A stretch of 64,000 nucleotides of DNA from Gorsachius magnificus (taxonomy: Eukaryota; Chordata; Aves; Pelecaniformes; Ardeidae), in NCBI GenBank assembly GCA_034008185.1, contig CM067084.1, positions 42,979,099-43,043,098 of the forward strand, read 5' to 3'. Position 1 is the stretch's first letter; every line of letters starts with the position of its first letter. The notes under the pieces were generated by a model. That model saw nothing but the letters and a program-made list of their open reading frames with translations, was not told where the DNA came from and did not search any database. Shown here piece by piece: positions 36,309-50,129 of this stretch. Made by a program: the position numbers and the translations under genes.

Positions 36309-39300
36309 CTAAAGAACATTGAATATAAATGATTATTGAGTGTTCCAGAGCATGAAAGGGTATGCATATGGTCTTTGCACAGAACAGGACATCAGACTCA
36401 ATGTAGGTTATTTCCTAGAATAAAATGAAATTAAGTCTGGTTTTGACTGTGAGAGGGAAGACAGCTGATTACTATTAATTAGGTTTATTCTCTGTGATAA
36501 CTATGTGAATATTGAGTGCAATAATGCAGGTAAACCATCCTGTCTGGTAATCACACTTTGTGTTAAATTCAGTAGCAAATTTTTGATATTTCATTTACTA
36601 AAGGAAGGTAGGAGAAGTAGGTAAGAGTATCTTTTTGTAATTAAGAGTAAGAAGTTATTTCTTCTCTCTCTTATCCTTCCCAACTCTATGTCCAATCAAA
36701 ATAGATGAGGTTGTTTTGGTTTATTTTGCTATTTTTTTTACATTCAAATAATTTCAGTTAGAATAACACTTCCAAAGGGTCTGTGCATTCCAGTCTAAGC
36801 AAGCTGAGGAGTATGTTTTAATTCAGATGACCTCCCCAGCTCGTGTATTGTTGGACCCATGGATTATTCTCCTACTCAGTTTCCTAGTGGCAAAAGCTAG
36901 TGGGAGGAACAGGAAAGGGAAACATCACTTGAAGAAAACAAACAAAAAAACAACCCAAAAAAACCTCTGCAAGAGTGTGAGGCTGCTTTAGAGTAGAGGC
37001 AGTAGACCACATAATCAATTTGCTATGGAGCTGGGTAGGACTTGTGGCTCTATTATCTGTGACCTGGATACAAACCTGGTACTGATGGGAGTCATGGCAG
37101 GGTATTTGTAACTTGAAGCTAAATAGTCCATTAAGGGATCATGCTACTGCATTGTTACTTCTGCTGTCTCAGAAATCCTTAGCAAATGGGTATTTAACTA
37201 ATAGGTTTAAGGAATAGCAACTTTCATTTTACGTGTTTCTAGTAAGGTAGTTCTGGAGTTATAAATACTCATGCATGGAGCCCTGATAAGATCCAGAGCA
37301 AGTCAGGATCATTATAAGCACCTGTCATATGTGATAGTAGTAGGCTCATAGCAACATCCTTTAGTGGAATGATTACCAGCTATGCACACATTTACAATAG
37401 GTTCTTCAAGATTCTGGAGAAACCTGAATTATGAAAATGGTCCCCTAGGGGTCAGAGTGCATTTCATTTTTATTTTTTTTTTCTTGAGGCAAGAACAGGA
37501 ACGCAGAAGCTCCCAGTTGATGAAGCCTTGCCTGAAAGTGAATTACTTCCTTCTCTATTTCCTTAGGACTTGTAGGACTCTTGTACCTTCTAATTTGATC
37601 TAAATCACTCGAGCAGCAATGTATTGTTGACAGCTATCAAGTGCCTTGCACAGTTGCTAATCCTTTAACAAAAATAATTCAGGTTTCTGATTTTATATTT
37701 CCGCTGTCCCATACATCTAGGGATCATACTGTGCTCACTGGCAATATGCTGGTTGGGATGAATCAGATGTGTGTTAAGGCACTAGTAACATGGACTGGAG
37801 TATCTCACTGGAGTCCCAATAATAATAATAGTGAGTATGAGTCACTGTAGGAGTGGCTAAGATTAACTCAGAGTTTCGGGGAGCCAAGAGATGATTCATC
37901 CTTTGAAATAAAGAGAAGCTGCTAATAAACATTAGTAGACATTTTCGGTTTTGTTTGCAGCATACCAGCACTTGCTGTAGATATTGGGGAAGCAACACAA
38001 GGAACTGAGAGAATATCATACCACCAGCAGCTCTGTAAGCAATGACTTAGTAGATGCACATTGAGTTGTTGCTGCTGTGGATGTCAGCACTCTCTAGTGC
38101 CAAGATAGAGCAACAAAACTTTACTGGTTTTGCTACTGCAGCAGCTGACTTTTTTCCTAGTCCTTAGCACTGTTGGTTTACACTTGAAATGTGCTGGGTG
38201 TTTCCTTGAATTACTGTATGTTAAGTGAATTTTGTCAATGACAAACGTTTAATTTATAGTATTTAAAGTGGCAAATGACTCACATAACAGGAAAGCCACT
38301 CTGAAGTAGATTCACTGGGTGGGAGAATGAATTAGCACTCCACAGAGTAGACTTGTTTGCTCCTCCAACTTAGAGTAGTTTTTGCGTATCTACCAAATAA
38401 TTTTAACTGGGACCTCATGCTACCCTGCCTGTTGTGACAGTCGCTCTGAACCCTACTGCCCTGAAGCCATCTTTACAGTTCAACGCTGAACTGTACCCGG
38501 CTGTTGTTCTACGTGCTTCCAGCGCATGGAGAACTTGCTTGCTTCAGATGAACAACAGTGTGACGCTTATTTTGCTCAGCTGTCACACAATGTCTTGGAA
38601 TTCCTTGCTGGTGTGTCCACTTATAAGAGAGTTTTTATGCTTTCTAGTCACTGCAGATGTTTGGGTTTCTTTTATCTGGCCAAAGAAAGAGAGAGGTCAG
38701 AACTAGACTCGAGAGTATCATGATAAATTCAAATTGGTATCCAATGTGATACAGAACTTTCTGCCCTTGGGGACTTTGATCTTCCCTACGCATTGTTCAA
38801 AGTGGAAGTGAGCCTGGTGTGTCACAAACTGTCATCTTTTCCCGGTATATTTAATGCACATACAACTGCTGCTTTTGTTGTCTGTGCAGCGCTTCAGACT
38901 ATGGTGGGCACTGTTCTTCCTTTGTCCAGCCAAAATCATTTAATCGTGTAAACTAGTAACTTATGTTTCTTTTAGAAGCAGAGACAGGAAAGAAAGCCCC
39001 AAAGATACTTTTACTTGCCGTGTTTGTTTGTGTCCTTGATTATTTTTTTAAATTATTAATTTTTTCCTGTATCGGGTGTTTAAGTGGGCCAAGACCTACT
39101 TCACAAACACATCCAGAAAAAAAGCTATGTCAGGCACTTTTCTTAACACCCATACACTCTTTTCATCTGGATCACTGTAAAATTAATATCTTCAATGCAT
39201 GCTCTTAAGCTGTGTTTTTCATTCATTTTTATAGAGAAGAAAAATTGCTGCAATTTTCATTGCAATTCATCTTCTACATTATTGGTTTCTCACTGACCTT

Positions 39301-39841
39301 ATACCTGCCTTGAGGTCACCATTCACACAAACAACTGTCCAACATTTTTCTCAGCTTTCCTATTTGTCCTTTTGAACAGAATTCTCCTGTTCTGTGGGGA
39401 AAACACCTTTGTATCTGTGAACTCAGAAGTACTTTTGCAATTTGTCATCTCTTTCAGTGCTCACAGATCTCAAATTCAACATGTGCACTGTTAAATATTC
39501 ACCAAATTCCTCCTCTCCAAAAAACCCAATTGGCCTAAAACCTTGAGAGTGCTGTTTGGCATGTGTCTTTATCTGCTTTCACAGGAAGAATTAATTTCAA
39601 AATAAGACTGTAAAGTACACACATGCCCTTAGCATTTGATAATGTTTTATTTTCCTTAAGTGGAAAATGTTGAGTAGATAGTGATTTCGGAGGGACTACC
39701 TCCACCCCTCCTTTTTGAGATTTTTGTCTTTTCATGGCTTATAACAACCTGGCTTATAAATTGGGCTGAGCTGACTCTGATTGCAGATTTGACCTGTATC
39801 TTACTGAAGTATTTTGTTCTGATTAACTTTTTTTGTATGAG
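36309..39841. other. unique AT-rich sequence
   Basis: No gene or transposon is recognised. The stretch 38434-38723 is GC-richer, with overlapping plus-strand frames of 90 and 65 codons. They do not agree on a frame and have no clear homologue, so I make no call. Confidence 0.5.
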
Positions 39842-40430
39842 TGTACTGGTTTTGGCTGCGATAGAGTTAATTTTCTTCATAGAAGCTAGTATGAAACTGT
39901 GTTTTGGATTTGTGCTGAAAACAGTGTTGATAACGCCGGGACACTTTAGTTACTGCGCTGAGCTGTGCTTACACAGAGTCAAGGCCTTTTCTGCTTCTCA
40001 CCCCACCAGCAAGAGGCTGCGGGTGCACAAGAAGCTGTGAGGGGGCACAGCCAGGACAGCTGACCCCGACTGGCCAAAGGGGTATCCCAGACCATATGGC
40101 GTCATGCTCAGCAATAAAAGCTGAGGGAAGAATGAGGAAGGGGAAACATTTGGAGTTATCATGTTGGTCTTCCCAAGTAGCCATTACAAGTGATGAAGCC
40201 TGCTTTCCTGGAAATAGCTAAACAGCTTCTTGCTGATGGGAAGGAATGAATGAATTCCTTGTTTTGCTTTGCTTGTGCATGGAGCTTTTGCTCTCCCTAT
40301 TAAACTGTCTTTGTCTCAACCCATGAGTTTTCACACTTACTCTTCCGATTCTCTCCCCCATCCTGCCAGGCTGGGGAGTGAGTGAGTGGCTAGGTGGGGC
40401 TTGGCTGCCTACTGGGGTTAAACCATGACA
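39842..40430 (+). mobile_element. solo LTR, GGAATGAATG subfamily, no target-site duplication
   Basis: The element reads TGTACTGGTTTTGGCTGCG at its 5' end and GGGGTTAAACCATGACA at its 3' end, the plus-oriented equivalent of the other solo LTRs. It shares with 47895-48475 a middle region (on this strand GGAATGAATGAATTCC then TTGTTTTGCTTTGC) in place of the ATT run. An AATAAAAG near 40113 and an ATTAAA at 40299-40304 are candidate TATA and polyadenylation signals. The flanks are ATGAG and GTTGT, so no 5-bp duplication is visible, unlike the three minus-strand copies of this LTR family. A frame of 119 codons that ends inside the LTR start is not considered a gene. Confidence 0.88.
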
Positions 40431-43400
40431 GTTGTCTTGCTCCAAACTTTTCTTGTCCAGTTCCTCCTAATGAACTTGGGAGTACTGTGCTGCATGCGAA
40501 GAGTTTATTGATCTGTCCTTCTTACCTATTCAAAAGTGGATAATCCTTGACTTCAAGTGAATAATCTGCTCATATGGAAAACATTCAGATGGCACTGTAT
40601 GGGTAGCTACCACATAAGATAGCACAATGGAATTATCTAAAAGAGTTGGAATTAAGAGCATATAAATATTAGTTGTTTAAAATAAATGTAAAATAATACT
40701 TTTGTGATCAGTGAAGCGATTACTATCTTTTTTTTATGTGTTTGTATTGCAGATTTTGTTAAATCAATTAGGCACCTGACTAGTTATGTTCCATCTAGCA
40801 ACTCCTCTGAAGAGAGAGTTGTATTATTGTAATAATGTGTGTAATCTTAGTGAGTTTCTATTCACCGCAGGTACCAGGAGTCTTTCACCTTTCTACCTTG
40901 GAAGGTGAATTACTTTGTACAGATACTTTGTTTTTCTTTCTCACATTATCCATTTTTTACAAGCTACTTCTACATTATTCAAGCAGATTAACTTTCATTT
41001 CCTTTCAGTTTTGAGTACACACACACACACGTAATATTTGTCTCTTTCCTGGGTAGAACTGGTAAGCGTTCTATAAATCAGATACTTCCTAAAACTGATT
41101 GTTACTCAAGAAAACTATACAAGTTTTCCCAAGTTGAGACATCTTTCTCCATACCTTCTTACAAAAGTTGTGTCAACTCTACTTAATTACCATTGACGTG
41201 ATAACAACCGACGATTGTACAGGCTGTTCAGAGACCTTTGTGTTGCAATGTGGTGTTCCTTTTCATTACGGGATGAGTAGATTGCTTTGCAGTACTGGCC
41301 TCCATCATAACACAGTAAACTTTAACCCATTCATGTTCTGGAAATAATGGGGTTTGCCAGGTACAAAAGTGTAGTGGTAGAAACGTTCCTCTGTGGAAAG
41401 CTTGCAGCTTGAATGGGAAAAATTGTAACCATTTTAGGATTCCTGGATAAATATTTCTTAAACAATAGTTATCAGCATCTATATATGCACTACAAAGTTC
41501 ACATTATTGAACATGGAGTAAGAAGAGAAGGGAAAGAAGAACAAAAAAGAGATATGAGAATCTGTTTGTCTTTATCCTGAAGATAATTTCAAGTTCTTAG
41601 TAAGGTAGAGAAGTCATTGAAAAATTACAAGATAATTTACTATTGAGCCAAGTATCCTAAAAAGTACTGAGCTCTTGAGCAGATGGAGTCTATTGTGTTT
41701 TTCTTCTGCTCTAAACAGTTGATTAATTCCTTCCAATTAAATGTATGTTTCAGAGTGGGAACATTCCTGTGGCCTTGCAAAAGCCAGCCAAACTCGAGGT
41801 GATTCATAGTGAAACTCCTTTGTGGGGATCCTGAATTAATCAAAATACTTATGGAGAAGATAATGCAGATATCCAGCATCCTGAAGGACAAAACTATTTG
41901 GTTCAAATTCTTTTCATATGGTCCACTGTTTTTATTCATCTAATTCTGCATGCACACTGTACATAAAATGCTCTTGCTATGTGAAAAGAATGTAAACATT
42001 ATACTTCCCCTCTTTCTGTTGTATAATAAGTCTTCACATTGTTTTTAGTTTGGAAAATTAAAGTAGATTAGTCAGTTACTAATTATTTATTAAACAGAAT
42101 AGTTGGCAGTGTGAGTTATTTTGGAAGTTTTCATCTCGGTGCTGGCTCCCAGTGTATCTCATACTAACTTAGAGCTATTTCCTTTTACTTTAAGAGCACT
42201 TGGTAGCCTCTTTCTTTGCTGTCCCTCTTCTTTCACACTCAGCTGCAGCATGGTCTTCATCTCTGTCCTGATATTGATTGTAATTCGGAAAAGTGACAGA
42301 GAAAAACAAGAAAAAAAAGAAAAAACTAAACTTGTAGTTGCTTATGTTTTTGCATGTACAGATACAGAGAAGAGGAGGAGTTATTTAGGATAATCCACTG
42401 AGCTAGAAGCCAATACAACAGGATGAAATCTTTAAAATAAAAGTAAGATTTGAATATGTGTAAGCTTCTGGAGAGTGAAATCTCTGAAGAAGAGACATTT
42501 GATAGAAGTTGTGGAAATCCCAACATGGTGGATTTTTATAGAACAAACTACACCAAATCCTGTCTGTAAAGAGCAGCCTGTATTGAGAGATGCTGGAAGA
42601 TCTAATCCATCAGGTCTGTTTGGGTTTTTTTTTTTTTTTGAATGACATAGAAGTGGATGCCAAAGATAAAGAAAAAAATTAACTTTGAAATTCTGTACTA
42701 ACATTTTAATTATCTGGTGTAATAATACCCAGCAATAAGAGGAAAATAAGCTGGTGTTAAGGTGAACTGCAAAATGAAAACGCATCCAGAGTTTCATCAA
42801 AATCCTTCTACTAGGTCATATATTTCCCACTCAACACAAGAACACATTTTCATTGTAACTTTTCATTATCTTCTTTGAAAACTATGACTTTTTCACAAGA
42901 AATTAGATTTATGTGACCTCAGATATCAGAAAATAGCATTTTTAAAGCTTTTGATGGAGAAAGTTAAATAAGTTTACAAAGAACAATATTGTTATAAAGC
43001 TTATTTAAACTTATTTTATGCTGAATTTTCTTTGCCATTTGCCCTGTGAGAATATTCAACAGTCACACTGAAAAAGCTCCTTTTTAATTTTTCTTTTTCA
43101 ATTCCCATCTGAGCTTACTTTGAAGAAGGTATAACTTCTTACAGGTAAACAGAGTATCAGAGCCGTGGGAAAAAAATGAAATTGCTCTTTGGATTGCATG
43201 CCTTAAAAATTAGAGGCATTTTAGGAAGGTCAGAATTACTTTTCCAAATTATGTTATCTGATGCTGAGAAGCAGCACTAGGTGCACTAAAGGCCTGTAGA
43301 CAGTCACAGATAAAGTAGAGAATATGAGGGAAACTATTTTGACATTACTAATACATTTCTGTAGAAAGTTGCATAATAGTTTATTCTGAATTTTAATGAC

Positions 43401-43889
43401 CAAGCACACTGCATAATTTGAACCTCATTGATATATCTTGAGGGTGGTTGTAGAGTCAAAACTTTGTACAATTTGTTTCTGTTTGCTGCTATTGGCAATC
43501 CTACACTAGAAATGCATGTGACTTGGCTGGGAAAAAGAACGGTCTTCTATCATTAGGCAATGGAATTGAGCAAGAGTATCTTGTGCTGTGATGGAGAAAT
43601 TAGATGTTTTTTTGGAAATACACCCAAAGATCAAGAATTTTTATGTAACATCAAAGCCAAAGGACTAAAGAACAGGCTGCTGCTTTGTAGGTGTAGCAAG
43701 ATTATTTGTGTTTGATACAGTTATTTTGAGCATAGATATCTTCTAGGCATGAATCAGTTTCAGATGATGGGAACAGCTTTCCACGTTGATAGGGAGATCT
43801 CTTTACTGTCGCCTGCTTTCTTCTGACAGTGATAGTGACTGCTTTCAGAGATAGGATATGGAAGTTTGACAATTTCTGCGTACTCTCTG
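40431..43889. other. unique AT-rich sequence
   Basis: No supported gene. A minus-strand patch at 40526-40565, 96 bp past the LTR, has a good acceptor and a TAG|GTAAGAAGG donor and one open frame of 12 codons. A short (AC)n run lies at 41020-41030 and a T run near 42627-42640. Confidence 0.5.
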
Positions 43890-44106
43890 ATAGAATCATA
43901 GAATCACCTCGGTTGGAAAAGACCTTTAAGATCATCGAGTCCAACCGTTAACCTAGCACTGCCATCCCACCACGAAACCATGTCCCTAAGCACCTCGTCT
44001 ATCCTTCTTTTAAATACCTCCAGGGATGAGGACTCCACCACCTCCCTGGGCAGCCCATTCCAGAGCCTGACAAACCTTTCGGTGAAGAAGTTTTTCCTAA
44101 TGTCTA
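43890..44106 (-). mobile_element. CR1 LINE 3' end fragment, 217 bp
   Basis: On the minus strand this reads from the last part of ORF2 through the stop and the short 3' region to the CR1 tail. It encodes [18 protein letters not shown] and [19 protein letters not shown], matching the end of the large CR1 copy at 61752-63065. It finishes GATTCTATGATTCTAT in sense. CR1 copies are typically cut at the 5' end during target-primed integration, which explains the fragment. It lacks upstream reverse transcriptase and is inactive. Confidence 0.93.
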
Positions 44107-47100
44107 CATTCACTGTTTACATAAAGCAGAGGGAAATACTTTCACTCTACATTGCTTTCAGTTTTAATGGAGAAAACAGATCCAAAAAGACTAAATAAAA
44201 AGTCTGTGTGCCAGAGAAGTACATCATGAAACATGCAGGAGAAGCTGCATGCATTTCAAACACGTAACTTTTTTATTAATTTTTCTTTCCTCACCCTGTA
44301 GGCAGAAAGAACAGAAAAGACTATGCTGTCCCACTTTTTGGGCTCTCATAACAATTTTGACCCCTGTTTTTCTGTTTAAAAAAACCCCAAACACTGTAAA
44401 CCAGCTACTGAATATTCCCACTTAGGTTACCTGCCCGACTGTAGTCAGTTCTGGGGTTCAGGATCTGCCCTGTTTAGAGTGACTGAAATGGATAGATTTT
44501 CCTAGCCTATTGGATTTGTTTCTAATAGTGTAAATTAATTATCCTGCATCACAATCCTTTTTTTTTTTTTTTATGTGGAATGGTTTTAGGAAAAAGAACA
44601 TGATCAGAGTAATTACTATACAAAGTGTTCCCAAAAAGCCCAGCGAACAAAAGGAAGCCAAGATTGCAACAGATAAAGAATGTCATTACGAACATAGCTC
44701 AGGGCTATTGTGACTTGTGGCCATAAACGCAGGAAGTAATTTTCCTCCTGGATCCTTTTTAAATATAGGAGCAAAATAGAAGTCTGGTGATTGTAGGTAC
44801 AGGGTGTGGGAGATGCGAAAGCTCATCTAAATGTCTGAGCAATAGTATGGAGGTATCCCCATGTTTAGGCACAACAAGAGCTTTGAAAAGATGAATGATT
44901 TTTGTTTGCATGTATATGAATTCGTAACTCCTGACTTAATTTTTTTAGGACGTTACCACTAATACATCAGCATCTGAGACAAAATTACATAACTTCTTAA
45001 CAAGACTTCCTTTCTTAACAGTCAGATAATGTGGTAGGATGTCCCTGTTCTTATGCTCTGAACAGTATGTTCACAGAATTGCTTAGAAAAACTCTTCACT
45101 TCTGTTTCCATTATGTCAACTACAAGAAGTACATGCAGAAGCTTTAGGTGTTTTAATAAGAGAACTGTCTAGATTGATTAAACCCAGAGACAAACAACAT
45201 GTATATGAAACAAATTAACCCTGCTGATATGATAAATCAAAACAATTTAATCCCCAGAACTTTACCACCTTCTTTAGTACAGATCTAACTCTATATGTTT
45301 ATCTCTACATCTGCAGTGTGTATATTTAGCTCTACATGTGTTATTTTTATAATTAATAGATAATTTTCAGCTTTTACTTACAGTTCAACCAACCATACTT
45401 TCACTGCTTTCTCAGGAGACTTTATTAACATTTATGTTTGTGTATTATACACATAGTCTTCAATCCCTCTATAAATATGTTCTCTGTAAGGACTCTTTTT
45501 TTTGCTGCTAAATTTTAGCTAAGTATCTTGCTGTTGGGTTTTTGACTCAACCGCATGTTCTTCATGTGATATTTTACAGTTAATTCTTGCAAATTCAAAC
45601 TGGTATCATATTCAGCAAAAAAATACAGCTTATTGCTTATCTGGCCATCTCATTTTCCAGTTGCATATTTTCTGCAGTTCACTGATTTTTCCTGAATGTT
45701 TTGAAAGATGAAATTTGATCTGTAAATATTCATCCTTTACTACTTATTCTGCATTTAAATTAATTCTTCCCCAAATCTTTGTACTAAACCCTGAGGGCAA
45801 ACCAATTGCTTTCGTTTGAGAGTCAGAGAAGCAGCTTCCAGAACAAAAAGAAATGAAGTTTTGGTGAGATAACAGAGTTTGCACATTACAGGAACTCTTC
45901 CTTTAAAATTCAGTCTGCAAATCAGAGTTCTTGGAATATGAAATTATGACACTGGAGTGAAATAGTCTCTGTGGGGTAGCTGGGAATGGGGTTGGGGTTG
46001 GTGGTAGTCTTGCAGGTTGTTTCATTTCTTGGCATTTCCCAGAGAAAGTGTTGTTTTGCTTTCCTCTGCTAATTAAATGCTTGTTAGATGCAAAGGGCAC
46101 ACTGGCTTGTATATAAAGGACAGGTCAAGTCGTTACAGAGCTACCCAGAAATTTGTTTCAATGCCCCTGAGCCACGAAGCACCATATGAATTTTGCTATA
46201 GAAAATACTATCTCCATTAAAGAAAATTGTAAAAGCCCCTAGACTTGAAGGTAGGATTTAATTTTTAATGTCTCCCTGTTGCAGGTCCTCCCCTGTAGGT
46301 CGTAGTCATTCTTTACTACACGATCAAGCATACAAAATATGGAATATGCTTCATTAATGTGAGAATGGGGACTGTAGTAAAACATAAGATAACAGTGCAG
46401 AATGTGATTGCAAGATTGGGCTTGCTATAATTTATTTAATTTTGCTTAAATTTCTATCTGTTTGCATCCACAGCAGGATTATGGATAGTGCAGAGAAAAA
46501 AATATGAAGTAATCAGCATTCCAGAAATCATACAGTGGACTCTGGAGGAAAGCATGCAAACAAATTAAGTAATGCATATTTCATTAGTGGTTAGAAGTTA
46601 TGTTGATCAGAATATAAACAAAGCTGACAGTTGGCAATTTTTTTCTCAAGGGAAACCAAATGTTTAATTTTAAGCTGAAGCATTTAAATTAAAAAAATAA
46701 ACTTAGATTTGTTGAAAGGAAAAGTTTTAAAACTTATATTTTTAACATTTAATTTCAATTTTTTTTCATAATTCATAAATATTTTTCCAAAGGAAAAAAG
46801 TGACAAAATTCATGCACATTTTCCAAGCATTTTAGGGACAGTATACTAGTATTTTACTCCTATCAAGTTCTGTGGGAAAAATTTAATTCAGGTCTTGATG
46901 TTCAAAGAGATAAGGTAGTTTACAACACAGCCTTAAGTTAACATTGACTATTGCTAGCTATAACAATGTAAATTTAAAGATAAGATATTCAAGGGCTTGT
47001 GGAAGCAGTGGGGAGTCTTATGAAAACTAGCCCAAGAGCCTACCTTTTGGGAAACTTTCCACAGGACTGTAAAATTATCACTGCAAGTTTCATCACAGTT

Positions 47101-47889
47101 CTTGTGAAAAGGCTTGGTTTTTTCCTCTAGGCTGCTTTTCCTAGAAGAGGCTCACCTACATAACCCATATTCAGCAAAATTCATGTTTCTGAGAGCGAGG
47201 TTCTTGGTAAGTGTTTTGAGAAAGGTTTTTGGGTTTGTTGAGGCATTAGTCATGTAAGTGTTTAGGGGCTATGTCAAAACAAGAGCTGAGTAAGACACAA
47301 AAGCAGACAACATTGTGTAATGTTTCTATTGTATGTTTTTATGTTACTTGGAATTTGTTTTATTTATTATGACCTTCATTGTTCACTCTTTGTTTTCTAG
47401 TTTGATTTTAAAATCTTTTTGCCAATCCTAGCCAGAAGCTGTGGGGGTACTGTTAACTTTTGAAAGTTCCTTTTCTTCAGTATGGGCAGTTTGAGAAAGA
47501 GGTTTAGGGTCAAGGTCAGTGGTTTGGTAGACCCAATGGCAGAGTAAGAGGCTCCAACAAGCTCCTGGATGAAAGAGGCACTTGAGTGTGTTCTAGCAAA
47601 GAACAGGAGAAGGAATGAGGTAAACACAAACCATTTTTCATGTTCTTGTGGCTTTTGCTGAGAAGAACTTGTTGGGAGAAGACAAAGAAAGGGCAATCTG
47701 CCTCTGCCTATCAAGGACTCAGTACTTCATTGGTTTTCCCTGTTTTTCCCCCCACACGCTCTAAGAAGGCCATGTTTGCAAACCTTCTTGTAGCAGGAAG
47801 TCAGGTCTTACTTATAATGAATGTCATTTTTCTGCAGCAAACTTCTTTTTACTAAATTAGGGCTACTGATTTTACACTGTACTATTTCT
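44107..47889. other. unique AT-rich sequence
   Basis: No gene or mobile element is recognised. A T run lies near 44558-44572. A GC-richer minus-strand stretch at 47397-47620 follows an excellent acceptor (CTTCTCCTGTTCTTTGCTAG) and is open in more than one frame, so no single reading can be chosen. Confidence 0.5.
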
Positions 47890-47894
47890 GCTGA

Positions 47895-48475
47895 TGTCAT
47901 GGTTTAGCCCCGGCTGTCAGCTAAGCATACACAGCCACTCACTTGCTCCCCCCCCGCCCCCCCCCGGTGGGATGGGGAAGAGAAGAAGAGAATCGGAAGA
48001 AAAAACTCATGGGTTGAGATAAAGACAGTTTCATAGGTAAAGCAAAAGCCATGCATGCAAGCAAAGCAAAACAAGGAATTCATTTACCACTTCCCATGGG
48101 TAGGCAGGTGCTCAGCCATCTCCAGGAAAGCAGGGCTCAATCAGGTGTAACAGTTACTTGGGAAGACAGACGCTATCACTCTGAACGTCCTTCCCCTTTT
48201 CTTCCCCCAGTTTATGTATGGGGCATGGCATCATATGGTCTGGCATAGCCCTTTGGCCAGTTGGGGTCAGCTGTCCTGGCTGTGCCCCCTCCCAGCTTCT
48301 TGTGCACCTGGCAGAGCAGGGGAAGCTGAAAAAGTCCTTGACTAGTGTAAGCCCTGCTTAGCAACAACCAAAACATCAGTGTGTTACCAGCATTATTCTC
48401 ATACTAAATCCAAACTACAGCACTATGCCAGCTACTAGGAAGAAAATTAACTCTATCCCAGCTGAAACCAGGACA
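47895..48475 (-). mobile_element. solo LTR, GGAATGAATG subfamily, TSD GCTGA
   Basis: The element starts TGTCATGGTTTAGCCCC on the plus strand and ends CAGCTGAAACCAGGACA, with perfect 5-bp duplications GCTGA at 47890-47894 and 48476-48480. Its sense strand is minus. It carries AAGCAAAGCAAAACAAGGAATTC in its centre, reverse-complementary to the matching region of the LTR at 39842-40430, and no ATT run. A C tract (47949-47967) lies in the terminal part. The ATTAAA signal seen in the other copies is mutated (plus-strand TTTCAT). Its greater divergence from the ATT-type LTRs suggests an older or separate subfamily. Confidence 0.93.
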
Positions 48476-48480
48476 GCTGA

Positions 48481-49982
48481 GAATAAATTTCACATGGAAA
48501 TGTCCCAGGAAGTAGGAATCTCTCAAGGCATTTTACTTGCAGTGGTTTTTTTCCATCTTCTCTTGATATCTGGTTCATACACCTTACATATTCTTCTGTA
48601 GCACTGGCTGGTGCAAGGTTTCTAGTGAGACATTCATATGTATTAAAAAATGGTTTCATAGCATATCAGAAATCACAAATTGTTTGGAAACCAAGGATAC
48701 ATGCAATCCTATGATTCAAATCATACAAGTGCGGAGAAATTAAGGGTTTTTTTTGTAACAGACTAGCAGCAGACAGCTAAAAGACAGAGAAAAAACATGA
48801 AGCCAAAAGAGAGAAAATTATAAATATACAATTTAATTCCCCCCAAATTTCAGCAGCTCTACATTGGTAAGTGCCCTCTGTGGTTTGGAAATTAAATATT
48901 ATTAAGTGTTTATCCAGTAGGCTTTTCTCCTCAGGCCAAGTGTAAGGAAGAAAAGCAGAACATGCAAGCCTTGTCATGTACTCATAAACATTTTCCTGCA
49001 TGGTCAGGATGTGAGCTTGCTAGTCATCCTCATGCCTCCATGAGCCCGTACCAGTGCTGATGCTGGTGCTCCCTAGTGGCGTGAACTGGCTCAGTCTTCT
49101 GAAAGTTGAGTCACTCACATGTTGTGAGGTACAAAAGACCATGGAGAAGCTCTTTGGTTACTTGTGCCACTTCATCAGCAGCTGCCTTGTTTACAGGAAC
49201 AGCTCATTGAGAAAGACTGTAATGTGACTGAATGGGAGGAATGTTTGGCAGGGAAGGAGCAGGGGCAGCATGGGTAGAGTCAGGTTCTTGACTCTACTTT
49301 CCTTCCCCTTTTAACCTGTCATCCTAAGTTTCAGCCCTATCTGTGTTTTTAACCATGACCTTCAAAGCTGTAGCTTTTCAATAAAGCTTACTTGCGTTAC
49401 TCTTGTTTTATGCAAGAAAGAGAAGGCAGCATACATTTGTTCCAGTTTTTCTCATGGAGCCTGTGTAGTAAAAGTGATTTTATGTAAGTTGGAAAAAAAC
49501 CCCCAAACCCACAAGCACACACATGTAGCTATCTAAAGTATGTTACTTTTTTCAAAAACTTATGAATTACAGGGTCTGTGGTACAGATCACATGCCTGTT
49601 ACTATGTATTGCCACATGTGATAGCAGAAACATTGCAACTCAGTCTTTTTCTGGATCTTCATCCATAATAATGTAATATGACCTTCAAAAACCTGTTTGG
49701 CTACTTTAAGCATGTACAAGAGAGTAAGGAGGGTATGGTGTGCTCTGTTATGTACGTGGTTTTAAATATTAATAGAAAGAAATGATCTTTCAACTCTTTC
49801 CCCAATCAGTTTCTTCCTTTCTGAAATATATTGTCCATTGAAGCCTAATCTGTTTGCAATGTAGTATGAGATATGTATGACAACTAGTGTTCATGAGAAA
49901 ATAGAAATCATGTTTGAATATCAGTTACTGGTTAAAAAATAAAATTGCTACCTCTACACAATAAGGTAGTTGCATCACTTAC
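48481..49982. other. unique AT-rich sequence
   Basis: No mobile element is recognised. A minus-strand patch at 48588-48621 (34 nt) has a strong acceptor and a TAT|GTAAGG donor, and its phase would follow 49983-50129. It is too short to judge. Confidence 0.45.
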
Positions 49983-50129
49983 CCAGGATCAAAGTGAGTT
50001 TCAGTTCCAAACAAGTCATGGACTCCTGAGAAGAAACGATATGAGCTCTGGCCAGTAACTCTGGAAATGCTTTCTATGATGTAACAGCATACAGTATCTT
50101 TGAAATAGAAGTGTTTTTCCCTGAGGTCC
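49983..50129 (-). other. candidate coding exon (minus strand), 147 nt
   Basis: The minus strand shows an acceptor (TTATTTTCCTTGGCTGGTAG), an open frame of 48 codons, and a strong donor CCTGG|GTAAGTGATG. A second acceptor 9 bp inside (CCTCAG) would keep the frame. The peptide runs from DLREKHFYFKDTVCCY through RVTGQSSYRFFSG to HDLFGTETHFDPG, with balanced codon use and GC above the local level. It needs two bases from the exon before and leaves two. No family is recognised. Among the short candidates it is one of the more protein-like, but no conservation test could be made. Confidence 0.3.
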
